64,000 nucleotides of DNA from Wyeomyia smithii. Taxonomy: Eukaryota; Arthropoda; Insecta; Diptera; Culicidae. Shown one piece after another: positions 10,947-21,053 of the stretch. The translations under genes were made by a program, and so were the position numbers. The number at the start of each line of letters is the position of its first letter. Position 1 is the stretch's first letter. Location: contig NC_073696.1 in NCBI RefSeq assembly GCF_029784165.1, forward strand, positions 20,479,530 through 20,543,529, read 5' to 3'. Below the pieces are notes generated by a model. It was not told the DNA's origin, did not search any database, and saw only the letters and a list, made by a program, of their open reading frames with translations.

Positions 10947-12620
10947 GGACGCCATTCCAGCCGAACTTTTCAAAGTCGGGAGCGAACAGCTCTATCGTGC
11001 TTAACACCGGATCATGTTGAGAGTGTGGTCCGATAAAGAATTACCCTCGGATTGGTTGAAGGGTCTCATATGCCCGATCTACAAGAAAGACCACCGCCTG
11101 GACTGTAGTAATTATCAACACCGCTTACAAAATTCTCCCCCGTATTCTGTTCCATAGACTGAGATCTTTGTCGGAGACCTTTGTTGGCGATTACCAATGT
11201 GGTTTTCGAGGGTGACGCTCCACTACGAACCAAATATTCACCTTGCAACTGATCCTCGATAAATTTCGTGAATTCAACTTGCAGACTCACCATCTGTTCA
11301 TTGACTTTGGGGCGGCGTACGATACAGTTAAGAGAAATGAGTTATGGCGAATTATGTCGGTGAGATATCGGACTCCCTCGTGACGTTAGATGACGTTAGG
11401 GAGACGGGCTGTCAAACTTATTGTTCAACATCGCATTGGAGGGTGCTATACGGAGGGAGGCTGGCGTGCGAAGAAGCGGCACCATCGTTACGAAGTCTCA
11501 CATGCTTCTAGGTTTTGCGGACAATATCGACATCATTGCATTGGTATCAACTGTAGAGCAGTGGAAGAGGCCTTCGGACCTCTCAGAAGAGAAGCTGCGA
11601 GAATAGGGCTCCCCGATCAAACGATTATAACAAACGGGTAACACAAATATATCTGAGCTTGATAGAAATAACAAAGCCTGGAATATTCTTGGTATGCCAG
11701 AATGATAAAAAGTACAGAATTATATCAAATTCTTATCTTACACATGAATGTTCAAAAGTGTGTTTTTTCAAGCATATTTATAACAAAATTTGTTATTCAA
11801 TCAACAAAATATTGTACATTCTAGCTAATTCTGTTCTTTTTCTGCCAAAAACCTTACAAAACTACAAATAATCAGTAAGTAATTTTGATAGGAATTTTGA
11901 TATTTTAACTATTAACGAGACCAAGTTTAGAACACAAAATGATACAAAAAGTTCGTAACAAAATATTAAGATTTGTTATAATCCTGATATTTTTGACTGA
12001 TCGGGTCATCGGGTCATTAACTCTGCCAAAACGAAATACATGGTGGCTGGTAGAGAGCGTGATAGTCCGACGGATGTTGGTGCTGAGGTGGTGTTAGATG
12101 TAGTCGACGGATTTATTCACCTTAGTATATTAGTGACATGTGACAACGAGGTTAGCCGTGAGACAAAAAGGCGGATAGCAGCTGCAAACAGGGCCTTCTA
12201 CGGATTACGTAACCAGTTGAGGTCTCGTAGTCTGCATACCTTGCACTTTACAAAACACCAATTCTTCCCGTGGCCCTCTACGGCCATGAAGCATGGGCGT
12301 TGAAAGAGGCCAACCCATGGGCGTTGAAAGAGGCCGATCGACAAGCTCTTGGTGTTTTTGAGCGTAGGATTTTGCGTCCAATTCCTGGCGGCAAGCTAGA
12401 AAATGGTGTTTGGCGCAGACGCATGAACCATGAAGTGTACCAGGTCTACAAATCGGCGGATATAGTTAAGCGGGTAAAACACGGCAGGTAGCAGTTTGCT
12501 GGGCCCACGACCAACGAAGACTATATTTAGCAGAAATCCCGATAGAGGCCGTCGACTTCGAGCACTCGTTGGTTGTGTGTTGTCGACGAGGATGTCCGCG
12601 AAATATGTGTTAGGAAGCTC
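10947..12620 (+). pseudogene. non-LTR retrotransposon RT remnant
   Basis: This is the C-terminal half or so of a LINE reverse transcriptase in several frames. In order: DAIPAELFKVGSEQLY (about 10949), LICPIYKKDHRLDC (about 11067-11108), HHLFIDFGAAYDTVKRNELW (about 11290-11347, the first catalytic Asp region), LLGFADNIDI (about 11503), SAKTKYMVAGRERD (about 12020), a long conserved stretch around RRIAAANRAFYGLRNQLRSRSL (about 12170), and ALGVFERRIL with VWRRRMNHEVYQVY (about 12340-12450). The FADD box reads FADN, so the second catalytic Asp is lost. A tandem duplication near 12287-12340 repeats the codons for AWALKEA. The gene is interrupted by a MITE at 11612-12005. The clade (RTE-like or other) is not certain, and the endonuclease and ORF1 are absent. 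Confidence 0.8.
11612..12005. mobile_element. 394-bp MITE in the LINE
   Basis: The ends are CCCGATCA...TGATCGGG, with a second matched block slightly inside (GATTATAACAAA and its inverse). It interrupts the RT reading between EAARIGL and INSAKTKYMVAG, which are adjacent in such proteins. The interior is AT-rich and non-coding. The target duplication is unclear: the right flank has TCATCGGGTCATT, a local repeat that blurs the junction. Confidence 0.7.
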
Positions 12621-12845
12621 TTTTGGGTTTTTTTTTGACTCCCCCTACATTTTGTCCCGTAGCATTTTGTCACAAAGTTGCAGACCCTCTCTAGATAGTA
12701 GCGAGGACCGAAAAATTACAAATTTGAGCGCTTAGAGGCACTCCTAAATCATTTTTTTGGGCCAATGAACCAAAGTGTGAATGAAGCCACACTGGCAAGA
12801 AGTTCCCAATTGCTGCCATATACCTGCTGAACTATTCGACATCAT

Positions 12846-13216
12846 TTAAGGTAATGCCGCGAAAGCCGTTGAGGCCCTCTTACAGACATAGTTCACGTGG
12901 CTCTTTAAAGTAAGCTTGTCGTTAACCGTAACCCCCAAGAGTTTCAAAGATGGCTTCAAGGTAATGGCGCAGTCTCCGACTTTGATCACCGCCTGTTGCT
13001 CTGATTTACGGTTATTCACAACCGTATCCAGTTTCCTGGAGAGCACCCAGTCCTCAACATTGCGTACCCTAGTGACAATATTTATTATAACAAACTTTAT
13101 AGCGCTTAATACAGCCAAACAGTGCTATATAACTCGGATAAAACTAGTTCTGTTACTTGGGTATGCAATGCGCGGCCGTAAGTTTCCTTCGATTGACTCG
13201 CCGTAGGCCTCCAGCG
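12846..13216 (-). pseudogene. R1-like LINE, RT tail fragment
   Basis: On the minus strand the frame at 12846-13118 reads VRNVEDWVLSR..., VVNNRKSEQQAVI and LKLLGVTVNDKLTLKSHVNYVCKRAS. These resemble the segment after the catalytic box in R1-clade reverse transcriptases. About a dozen residues that normally lie between the DWM.SR and VVNNRK motifs are missing. The upstream RT core is absent. The rest of the same LINE is at 14285-15300, separated by the inserted element 13217-14284 and apparently by a deletion of most of the RT. Confidence 0.75.
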
Positions 13217-14284
13217 CACAGTGGTCTGGAACTGTATATAGTTGGACAAAATCAATTTTTTAACTGAATTCATCGAGCAAGCCCCCTCTTCGGGAATCAT
13301 TTCTGCAGGGTTTAAGCTAGTGTAAAATCACCAGAATGCTTGGATTATTGTTGTTGTCATACATTTAACTTAGTTGAGAAAGTAGGCTTCTTGTGGAATC
13401 ACGACTTCTTCATTTTCACGTTGTTTACCCAAGGGATTTATTACAGAATGCTGAAGTAGTAATGAATTTTACAATAGTGTCGAATTGATTATATGGCCTT
13501 ACTCTAGCATTCTAACAACTTCAGATATCCCTTTCAGAGTTGTTTCATGGAAATAAGCCCTCCACAAAATAGGTATGATAAAATACTTGGCACTCCAACT
13601 TTATGTAGAGTTTTAAATGGTATCCCCGCCGATACCCGCACTCATTCAAAAACTAAAATGTTCCCCCGTGTTCATAGCCCTTTCCGACCGAGCCCACACA
13701 ATTGTGTAGGTAAAAAAGGACGGATAACAAAATCTAAATCGAAGCAACTCCTATATAAAAACATTTGCTTGCTCCAGTTTTTTATTTTTCGTAGCAGCTA
13801 CGATGTTGACAATAGCGTTGTGAGCAATAAAACAATGAATAGGACATTCAAAAAGCGAGAAAGAAGGTTTTGTTTAAGTCACCTTCTACCTACGCAATTA
13901 TATGGGCCCGGTCGGAAAGGGATAGAGAAAGGAACAATAAAGTTTTCTGGGTAATTTCCGCCTTAACGTTCACAATATCAAAAACGAAAACGAGCGTGCG
14001 ACGCGCAAGCGGCCATTTCTTAGTAAGCAATGTTAGCTTAGAGCGCCACTCATAAAATTAAAATTCGAACTACCTAAATATTAAGAGCCATTACGCATAC
14101 CTTAACTTTGTTTGATATATCTGGATCATGGAATTCGAGATTTCTCGGGGTTTTCTTCTTCGACATGCTATAAGTATGTTTTTTAAGGTTCAGGATCAAC
14201 ATTCGACAAGACATCGTTCATCTAGAAGGTAACCCTCAGTAGTTATTGGTTTCGCTCTGATTTCAGTCCTTTTCGACCACTGTG
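13217..14284. mobile_element. inverted-repeat element splitting the R1-like LINE
   Basis: It starts CACAGTGGTC and ends with its inverse GACCACTGTG; the next bases (CTGGAACTG versus GAAAAGGACTG) are also similar. R1-like sequence lies on both sides. The same 10-bp end occurs at both outer ends of repeat R (28708 and 23458). No transposase was found. Any target duplication is ambiguous (GCG before, CGG after). The boundaries rest mainly on a 10-bp inverted match plus the flanking LINE. Confidence 0.5.
13678..13921. mobile_element. 244-bp MITE with 4-bp target duplication
   Basis: The terminal inverted repeats are about 38 bp (CCCTTTCCGACCG(A/G)GCCCA... on both sides). They are flanked by a 4-bp direct repeat ATAG at 13674-13677 and 13922-13925. 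The interior is non-coding. It lies within the larger element 13217-14284, so it is the younger insertion. Confidence 0.85.
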
Positions 14285-14990
14285 CGGTGCTCTACTCCAA
14301 GTTCCTCGGTTCATGCGCGATGAGGGATGGTCTTGCACGGAGGTACGCCAACTGGCTCCCTCGAGTTCTCTTTTTATAGTATTCTCAAATGCTTCGGAAT
14401 CGAAACGCGAGGTCTTCTACCCGCCAACGGTTAGAGTGTTGGCTCTACAACCCGTTGCTTGCCTCGTCACGTTGTGATCTACACTATAGCGAACCGAATG
14501 CAGGTCGTTATTGGAGTAGCCATCGATTACCCGCCAGATCGTGATCAGTTCTGTGCTGGAGAACGTCGCGACTTCGCACCGTTCCTGCTAAATGTACTTT
14601 TAGTTCCAACATTGGCCAGGTATAGATTAAGCTTAGTCAAAACTTCCAGCAAGATCTGACCCCTCTGATTCCTACAGAGACTTTCCCACTCTACAGCCCA
14701 AGCGTTGAAGTCACCCGCCACCACCAACGGCGTTAGGCCCGTCATCCCCATGGTTACGAAGTCAACAATCAAAGCGAACCTTTCGATAGACCAATGTGGC
14801 GGATCGTAACACTGCACTAGAACACTCCGTTCACCTTGGCAGAACCTGGAGAACCGGAAACCAGCTCGTCGTCCATAAGGCTGCCATACTGGATTTATCA
14901 GCAACCCAGTTACCGTTTCCGGGAGGGATACTCAGAGGCTGCTTGGTGTAGCGACTGCTGGGCCGCGTAGCAGTGATTCAAATTTAGTTG
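14285..14990 (-). pseudogene. R1-like LINE, endonuclease fragment
   Basis: The minus-strand frame 14545-14904 is the C-terminal half of an apurinic/apyrimidinic-type endonuclease from an R1-like LINE. Visible motifs are VQCYDPPHWSIE, the catalytic-domain signature VVAGDFNAWAVEW (Asp and Asn are metal/phosphate ligands in this fold), LLEVLTKLNLYLANVG and STFSRNG. It then runs out of frame where the conserved final SIIDVTF-type motif would be. The N-terminal catalytic residues are not in this piece. The ORF1 remnant lies immediately upstream on the same strand. Confidence 0.85.
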
Positions 14991-14999
14991 TGTCGTCTT

Positions 15000-15300
15000 G
15001 ATGCCCGTAGCTTAGTACCGATTTACCGACTTTGCATCTCGGGCCTACGCCTCTGACTTCCTTTTCGGCCGCCTACACTTGAGCTACAAGTTCGTCGTAT
15101 TCTTTTCTGGTCTCATCAATGCTGTTCCAAGGCAGGAGGAGGCTCAATTTTAGGTCAGCGGAGATGTTCCGCCTGTTTGCCAGGAACTCGATTATGGCAT
15201 CGAGTTGTTCGGACAGCGCAGTCACTTTTAGCCGCAAGCCCATACGTTTTTCGTTGGCCTTGACCACCGACCGTTATATCCAGTGCGGAAATAGGTGTGC
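15000..15300 (-). pseudogene. R1-like LINE ORF1 (gag-like) fragment
   Basis: The minus-strand frame 15073-15267 contains LSEQLDAIIEFLANRRNIS, LKLSLLLPWNSIDETRKEYDELVAQV and then a stop. This resembles the coiled-coil-like, charged middle of ORF1 in R1-clade LINEs, where a DELV..T.AAE.K stretch normally continues. A neighbouring frame continues the similarity for a few residues, pointing to a frameshift. The zinc-knuckle end was not found. Confidence 0.65.
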
Positions 15301-16769
15301 TAGCCTTACCACTTCCGGTTTTCGCTACATCCGATTCTGGGTTTTCCTTCGGAGATCGCTGCTCAGTGGGGCCGTTTTGAAAAAAGGACGGTCAAAAGTC
15401 TTTTCTCACTTTTCCTTACATTTAAGGGGTTTGGTGTCTTCGGATTTCCATCCAATTGCTTATTAAGCTAGAATTATACTTAGAAAAATTACCTTTTTTA
15501 TTCTACGGGATATTTCTGTCTATTTCTGTCTGCCGCAAGTTGTAGAACTATCGATTTCATGAAATTTTGCTGAAGACATGAAATGCCTAGGGCTTATCTC
15601 TGAAGAGATATAACTTTTTTTAAAACACATTGCCTTGAAACTAGTTTTTTCACTTAAATTATATCTTAACTACTTCTGATCAACTTGAGATACTCTAAAA
15701 AGTTTCAGGTAATAACAAAATACTTTTTTTTCTAAAAAAAGAAGTTAATTCTGTTGAACCAACTCCGAGATAGAGCAATTTTAAGGTGAAATTATGTCAA
15801 TTTTTAAAATCAAATTATTTAAAATTGTGAATGTTTTATTTCCTTCATATTTTGTAACAGCCCCCTGGGCTTATCGCTTCACCTCGAACAAAGCTATCAT
15901 TCATCCTCACCAAAATTAGAAGTAGGCGGTTCCTTGAGCCTGGGGCCGTTAGCTAGAGCAATCTGTCAATATTGTAGCTAAGTTGTTTACGCTTTAGTTG
16001 TGCTGTTGCAAACAGTGCTTTAAACGGATTTGTTAGTGTTTGTTACGAATAATATTGCCTATCGTAACAATGAGTGTATATAAATCAGTGAGAGGTAAAT
16101 TTGTTCGATTTTACGTCACGTGATTAACCTTTTTTCTTCTTCCGTTTTGCGAAAAAGTATTTTTTTTCAATTATCGCACAAAAGCAGGAGAGTAAAACTC
16201 TGTGCAATTATGATATTGGGCTTTAGTGGCATATTTGTAAAAATGCTTAGTTTTCCATCACATGTAAAAATGCCCATATCTCAGCTCCCCGGTAAGATAG
16301 CAAGGATCTTTATTTATGTAAATTTTCGTCATGAACTTCACCTTGCATTGAAAGTTTCAGCTTTTAATTGTTTTTTTTATGTGTTTTGGAAGGTTATATT
16401 TAAAAATTTTGAAAAAAATAGTTCTTTGTGAGTCAAATAACTGAGTGCGATGTTGAACTAAACCAGTTCAAACATAATCCTTTAAAAATAAAAAAAACGG
16501 AAAAATTTGGAAATCGAACAGAATTGTCAAAAGATCAAATAGGTAGTTTTTAGTCATTTTTTAATAATATCACGTTTGGGCAACCTGTAAACATTTTTTC
16601 AGAAACTCGAAATGTTCTTCAAAAATGCTATAATTAGTATTATCTTTCAATTTAGTGTTGACCTCTGATTATTTCAACCTTGATTTATTTGGGGACTTTG
16701 GTCAATCACACGCGATGACTTCTCAAAACAAAAACTGGGACATTTTCTATGGAATTGTTCTATTATCTT
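15301..16769. other. AT-rich non-coding DNA
   Basis: No gene or bounded element is recognised. 15590-15790 has short words about confused repeats (for example ATAACTTTTTTTAAAAC) resembling the AT-rich texture of repeat R, but no alignment can be claimed. Confidence 0.4.
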
Positions 16770-16952
16770 TGTGGAGTCCGACCCTAAACCAACATCAATA
16801 GTTACTAAAGCAACGTTTCCTAAGAAACGTAATATAATATTTAATCCCAATAAAGAGAAAATTTTTTTCATTCGTTATCAGTTGCTTGAAGAGACAACAC
16901 GTTCATTTCTTGTTCTCCGAAATCCATCACTCAAGTCCAGATACTTGTAACA
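16770..16952 (+). repeat. copia 5' LTR
   Basis: It starts TGTGGAGTCCGACC and ends TTGTAACA, giving TG...CA ends and 183 bp. An AATAAA polyadenylation-type signal lies near 16849. The first 83 bp match 20712-20794, with differences including GTGG/GTTG, CTAA/CTGA and TAATA/TAGTA. Confidence 0.85.
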
Positions 16953-16970
16953 GGTTATGGTACCCAGTGT
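16953..16970 (+). other. copia primer-binding site
   Basis: GGTTATGGTACCCAG directly follows the LTR. It resembles the initiator-methionine-tRNA-derived site of Drosophila copia (GGTTATGGGCCCAG). This comparison is from memory. Confidence 0.55.
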
Positions 16971-17041
16971 ATTACGCGAGAAAGATTAAAGTAAAATTTG
17001 AAAATCTTGAAGCGAAGCTGTTTTTTGGAATACTCTCGAGA

Positions 17042-17812
17042 ATGGAATTGGCAAGAATAGCGAAGTTGAACAATGGCAACTATCCCACTTGGTCCTTCTC
17101 GGTCCAGGCCCTACTGCGGCGGGAACAAACATGAAAGTACGTTGATCCAGGAATTCCACCAGCACCGTTAACAGATGCCTGGAAGGATGGCGACGAACGG
17201 GCGCTAGCTACAATTCAGCTCATGCTGGATGAAAGTCAGTTTGGCGTAATTAGAGGAAAAACGACAGCGAAAACGACATGGATGGCGCTTAAGGAGAAAC
17301 ACAATAAAACGTCTCTAGGCCAAAAGGTAACGTTGTTAAAGCAAATCACGAATCAAAACTTTAAAGATGGCGAAAACATGGATGTGTATCTCGCTGAAAT
17401 TGAGAAGCACTATGCTCGATTGGAGAACTCCGGTTTCGAGATGAAGGAATGTCTTAAAGTTGCGCTGATTTTAAGAGGACTGCCAGATTTGTTCGACCCA
17501 CTCACGACTGCATTGGAAGCTAGGAATGACGACGAACTGACGCTTGATATGATGAAAGTTAAACTCATAGACTTGGCGGATAAGCATCGGAAGCAGCAGA
17601 ACGGATCGGAAGAGCAGGTATTAAAAATTGGCTACAATCAACACAAGGCAATTGTGTGCTACAACTGCGGAAAGCAGGGTCATCGGAAGAAGAACTGCAA
17701 GGCGAAAAGAAAAAGCTGGAAGAAAAAGCTGAAACAGTGCGCGAAAACGGCCAAAAAGAGTCGTTTACGTTTATGGTCCGACACGGTGAAACGGTTTCGA
17801 ATGCATGGGTGA
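17042..17812 (+). pseudogene. gag: copia gag (capsid and nucleocapsid)
   Basis: This frame encodes the structural gag part. The start at 17042 (MELARIAKLNNGNYPTWSF) gives the usual copia gag opening, in which the protein acts on a tethered YxxW motif. The capsid domain follows (KTTWMALKEKHNKTSLG, TLLKQITNQNF, LRGLPDLFDPL). The nucleocapsid carries a CX2CX4HX4C zinc knuckle (CYNCGKQGHRKKNC, about 17659-17700). An in-frame TGA at 17132-17134 interrupts gag 30 codons after the start; the reading resumes in the same frame. After the knuckle the frame changes: the pol reading is in another frame from about 17700. Copia elements usually have one continuous gag-pol frame, so this is more likely an indel than programmed frameshifting. 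Confidence 0.9.
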
Positions 17813-19293
17813 TTGATTCAGGTGCGACATCACATTTGGCTAACAATATTAAGTCATTTGTTCGATTGGATACAAGTATTTGTCCAGTGATTTCAACAGC
17901 CGACGGGAAACCTCTTTGTACCAAAGGAATTGGTGACTGTTTGATCGAATGTTGTGACAATGCTGGAGAAAAAATCACTATAACTTTGACGGACGTTATT
18001 TATGCTCCAGAGCTGGAAGGCAATCTTGTTTCAGTTACGAAATTGGCAAAGAAAGGTGTTTGTACGAAGTTCGATGCTGATCATTGTAGGCTGGTGTTTA
18101 ATGGTAAAATAATAGCGGAGGCGGACAGAGTTGGCGGTTTTTATCGGTTGAACTTGTATGGAGAAAAGCAGCAATTATTAATGGTAGAACAGAAGCGTCA
18201 TAATGAGGATTGTCAACACATTTGGCATAGAAGATTTGGATACAGAGACCCAGATGTTATTGGAACTATTGAGCGCAAGAGCTTGGTTTCAGGTATGAAA
18301 ATTAGAAACTGTGGTGTTCTTCAAACCTGCGAGTGTTTTGTTGAAGGAAAAATGGCTAGTCCTTCGTTTCCGGTTGCAGCGACAAAGAAATCTGTCAATG
18401 TATTCGATCTGGTCCACTCTGATGTAGCTGGTCCAATGACGCTAACACCTGGAGGTTGCAAGTACAATATGACGATGATAGATGACCATAGTCGGTATAC
18501 GATAGTGTATTTTCTCAAGAACAAGTCCGAGGTAGCAGATAAAGTCCGTGAATACGTACGGTTAGTTCAAACTAAGTTCGGAAAGACGCCTAAGATTATT
18601 CGGTCAGACAGAGGAGGCGAGTATACTTCAAGCAGTCTTCAGAAGTTCTACAAAGAAGAAGGAATCAAGGCTGAGTACACCGCCGGTTATGCACCACAAC
18701 AAAACGGTGTGGCTGAGCGAAAGAACAGATCTTTAAAAGGGATGGCTCTTTGCATGCTACTAGATGCACGAATGCCACAACGATTTTGGGCGGAAGCAGT
18801 CAACACAGCGACATACATTCAGAATCGACTACCTACAACAGCGATAGAAACTACACCATTTCAATTATTGTTTGGGAAAAAGCCAGATTTGAAGCACTTG
18901 AAGGTGTTCGGTTGCAGCGCCTATGTTTGGACACCTGCTCAGAAGCGAAAGAAGTTTGATGCAAAAGCCGTTGAAAAGACTTTCGTTGGTTATTCTTCCG
19001 AGAGCAAAGCCTATAGATGTCTGGATATTAAAACTGGACAGATTGTGATAAGCAGAGATGTCAAATTTTTGGAAACCATGAATGAAGGTAAAGAGGCTGG
19101 AAGGAATGAAGGTAGAAAGGTTGGAAGAAATCCTGACGAATCTGGTGAAATTGCAGTACTTACTGAAGTTACAGTTTCTTCAGCCGAAAAGCAAGAAAAT
19201 GAAGATTCCCCACACGAGTTTATTCCGATAGTGAAAACGAAGCGATTGCTGATGAAAATGTGCGTCGGTCGAGTCGTGCAAATTTTGGCGTAG
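17700..19293 (+). pseudogene. pol: copia protease and integrase
   Basis: The open frame is 17656-19293; the meaningful part begins just after the gag zinc knuckle. The aspartic protease active site is DSGATSH at about 17815. The integrase follows: a zinc-binding H-H part (HIWHRRFGY, about 18220) whose CX2C half reads QTCECFVEG and looks altered. The catalytic core has Asp in HSDVAGP (about 18418), Asp in IIRSDRGGEY (about 18598) and Glu in NGVAERKNRSLKG (about 18703), a D-D-35-E-type layout. The GKKPDLKHLKVFGC region follows (about 18877). Near 19225-19255 the frame changes, and the tail of this frame is not homologous. The N-terminal extension from 17656 overlaps gag and is spurious. Confidence 0.93.
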
Positions 19294-20717
19294 CACCGGA
19301 AAGGCTAATGATTGGTATTGCAGCAAGTCCATCTACTGATCCAAAAACATTTGCTGAGGCTTTGGTCAGTGCAGAGAGTGATAAATGGAAGGTGGCTATG
19401 CAAGAAGAAATAGCATCTCTTCGTGAAAATGAAACATGGGAGCTAATCCAACTTCCTCCCGGTCGAAAGGCAATAGGGTGCAAATGGATTTATAAACGGA
19501 AAGAAGACGAGTCTGGAAAAGTTGTACGAGACAAAGCAAGACTGCTAGCGAAGGGTTTTTCTCAGAAGTTTGGAGCCGATCCAAATGCTGTTTGTCGATT
19601 GAAACGAAGCCTTTACGGTTTAAAGCAAGCGGCTAGAGTTTGGAATGAACGAATCGCTTCAGTACTCCAGGAAAATGGATTCAAACGTTCCAGTGCAGAT
19701 TCCTGTTTATATATTCGACGATCAAAGGAACTGAAAATGTTCGTGCTCATTTACGTTGATGACATTGTTGTTGTTTGCACTAGTCTCAAGGAGTATAAGC
19801 TTTTCGTCGAAGTTCTAAGCCGCAAGTTCAAGCTATCTGAGTTGGGAAATCTGAAATATTTCCTTGGAATACATGTTCGGTTGGAAAATAATGTATATAT
19901 TCTCAACCAACGAAACTACATACAGAAAGTTCTTGTGCAATTTGGATTGGAACAATGCAAACCCTCAAAAGTTCCAATGGCAACAGGATTTTTACAACAA
20001 AAGGAGGAGAATGGTGAAAGTCTTCAGGATCGAGAATCTTTCCAGAGCTTAATTGAGGCTTTGTTGTACATCGCTGTTAACACCCGTCCTGATATAGCTA
20101 TAGCGACATCTATTCTTGGACGCCGAGTATCAAACCCAACCAATGCGGACTGGATTGAAGCAAAGAAAGTGTTACGCTATTTGAAAGGCACTATAGATCA
20201 TGAACTGCATTTGGGTAACAACGACACGAAACAAATATTAGAAGGTTTTGTGGACGCTGACTGGGCCGGTGAAGTAAAAAATCGGAAATCGAATACTGGT
20301 TTTCTGTTCAAGTTTGGTGGCGGGCTTATTGGATGTAGAGAACAAACTTCTGTTGCATTATCCAGCACTGAAGCAGAATACGTAGCATTAGCAGAATGTT
20401 TGCAAGAGTTGCAATGGTTACTTAAATTAATGAACGATGTAGGAGAAACACTAGATCTACCAATATTAATTCACGAAGATAATCAAAGCTGTATTGCACT
20501 GACTATCGGTGACAGGAATTCACGAAGCTCAAAGCATATAGATACAAAATATTGTTTTGTGAAAGATTTAGTAGATACTGGCGTTGCGAACATTCAGTAC
20601 TGTCCCACAAAACAAATGGAGGCAGATATTATTACCAAACCGTTAGGAGCAGTTAAGCTTCAACAAATGTGTATTTTAATTGAAGTTAAACCATCTGATG
20701 TTGAGGAGGAGTGTTGA
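19230..20717 (+). pseudogene. pol: copia reverse transcriptase and RNase H
   Basis: Continues pol in a second frame (RRSSRANFG..., about 19262). The RT begins EEIASLRENETWELI and GCKWIYKRK. At about 19568-19580 the expected stretch between AKGFSQKFG.D and ..CRLKRSLYGLKQA is absent in frame. This removes the D-V-K-T-A motif that holds the first catalytic Asp. YVDDIVVV (19752-19775) with the other two catalytic Asp residues is intact. RNase H is complete (GFVDADWAG, ALSSTEAEYVAL, EDNQSCIAL, KHIDTKYCFV). The stop TGA at 20715-20717 lies inside the first bases of the 3' LTR, and a purine-rich tract (20703-20711) precedes it. The enzyme cannot be active. Confidence 0.93.
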
Positions 20718-20794
20718 GTCCGACCCTGAACCAACATCAATAGTTACTAAAGCAACGTTTCCTAAGAAACGTAGTATAATATTTAATCCCAATA
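20712..20794 (+). repeat. copia 3' LTR, truncated
   Basis: It begins TGTTGAGTCCGACC and matches the 5' LTR for 83 bp up to TTAATCCCAATAA, then changes into repeat R sequence. About 100 bp of LTR are missing. Confidence 0.85.
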
Positions 20795-21053
20795 ATTCCC
20801 AATTTAGTGTTAAGAGATAAAAGAACAGTTTGTAAAAGAACTTTGCTGAATAAGTTGTAGGAGATTCAACATATGTAGAACAAATAAAAATCCTATCTAC
20901 TTTCGGTACAAAGTTATAAAGTATATTACATGGAACTTACTTAAAAGTTAGTTTTTCTGTACTTAACTTTTGTTAGTTGCATTTTACATGAAAGTATTGT
21001 TCAGAGGAGTTGTTAGGGCACACAAATTACACATTTTTGCCAAAGGTCATATA

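Larger units (their letters stand above)
16770..20794 (+). mobile_element. Ty1/copia LTR retrotransposon, defective
   Basis: The order is 5' LTR, primer-binding site, gag, protease, integrase, reverse transcriptase, RNase H, 3' LTR start: the copia order, with integrase before RT. The two LTRs are about 95% alike by eye over the first 83 bp. The 3' LTR then stops at about 20794, where repeat R begins. The coding part has one stop, two frame changes and a deletion in RT. No target duplication can be read because the 3' end is truncated. Confidence 0.95.

Noticed and set aside
14430..14480. tRNA-like stretch with GGTTAGAGTGTTGGCTC
   Set aside because: No acceptor stem or B box can be formed, and it lies in decayed LINE sequence.
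17700..17720. Programmed frameshift between copia gag and pol
   Set aside because: The family normally uses one continuous frame, and this copy has a stop and another frameshift. A simple indel is more likely.
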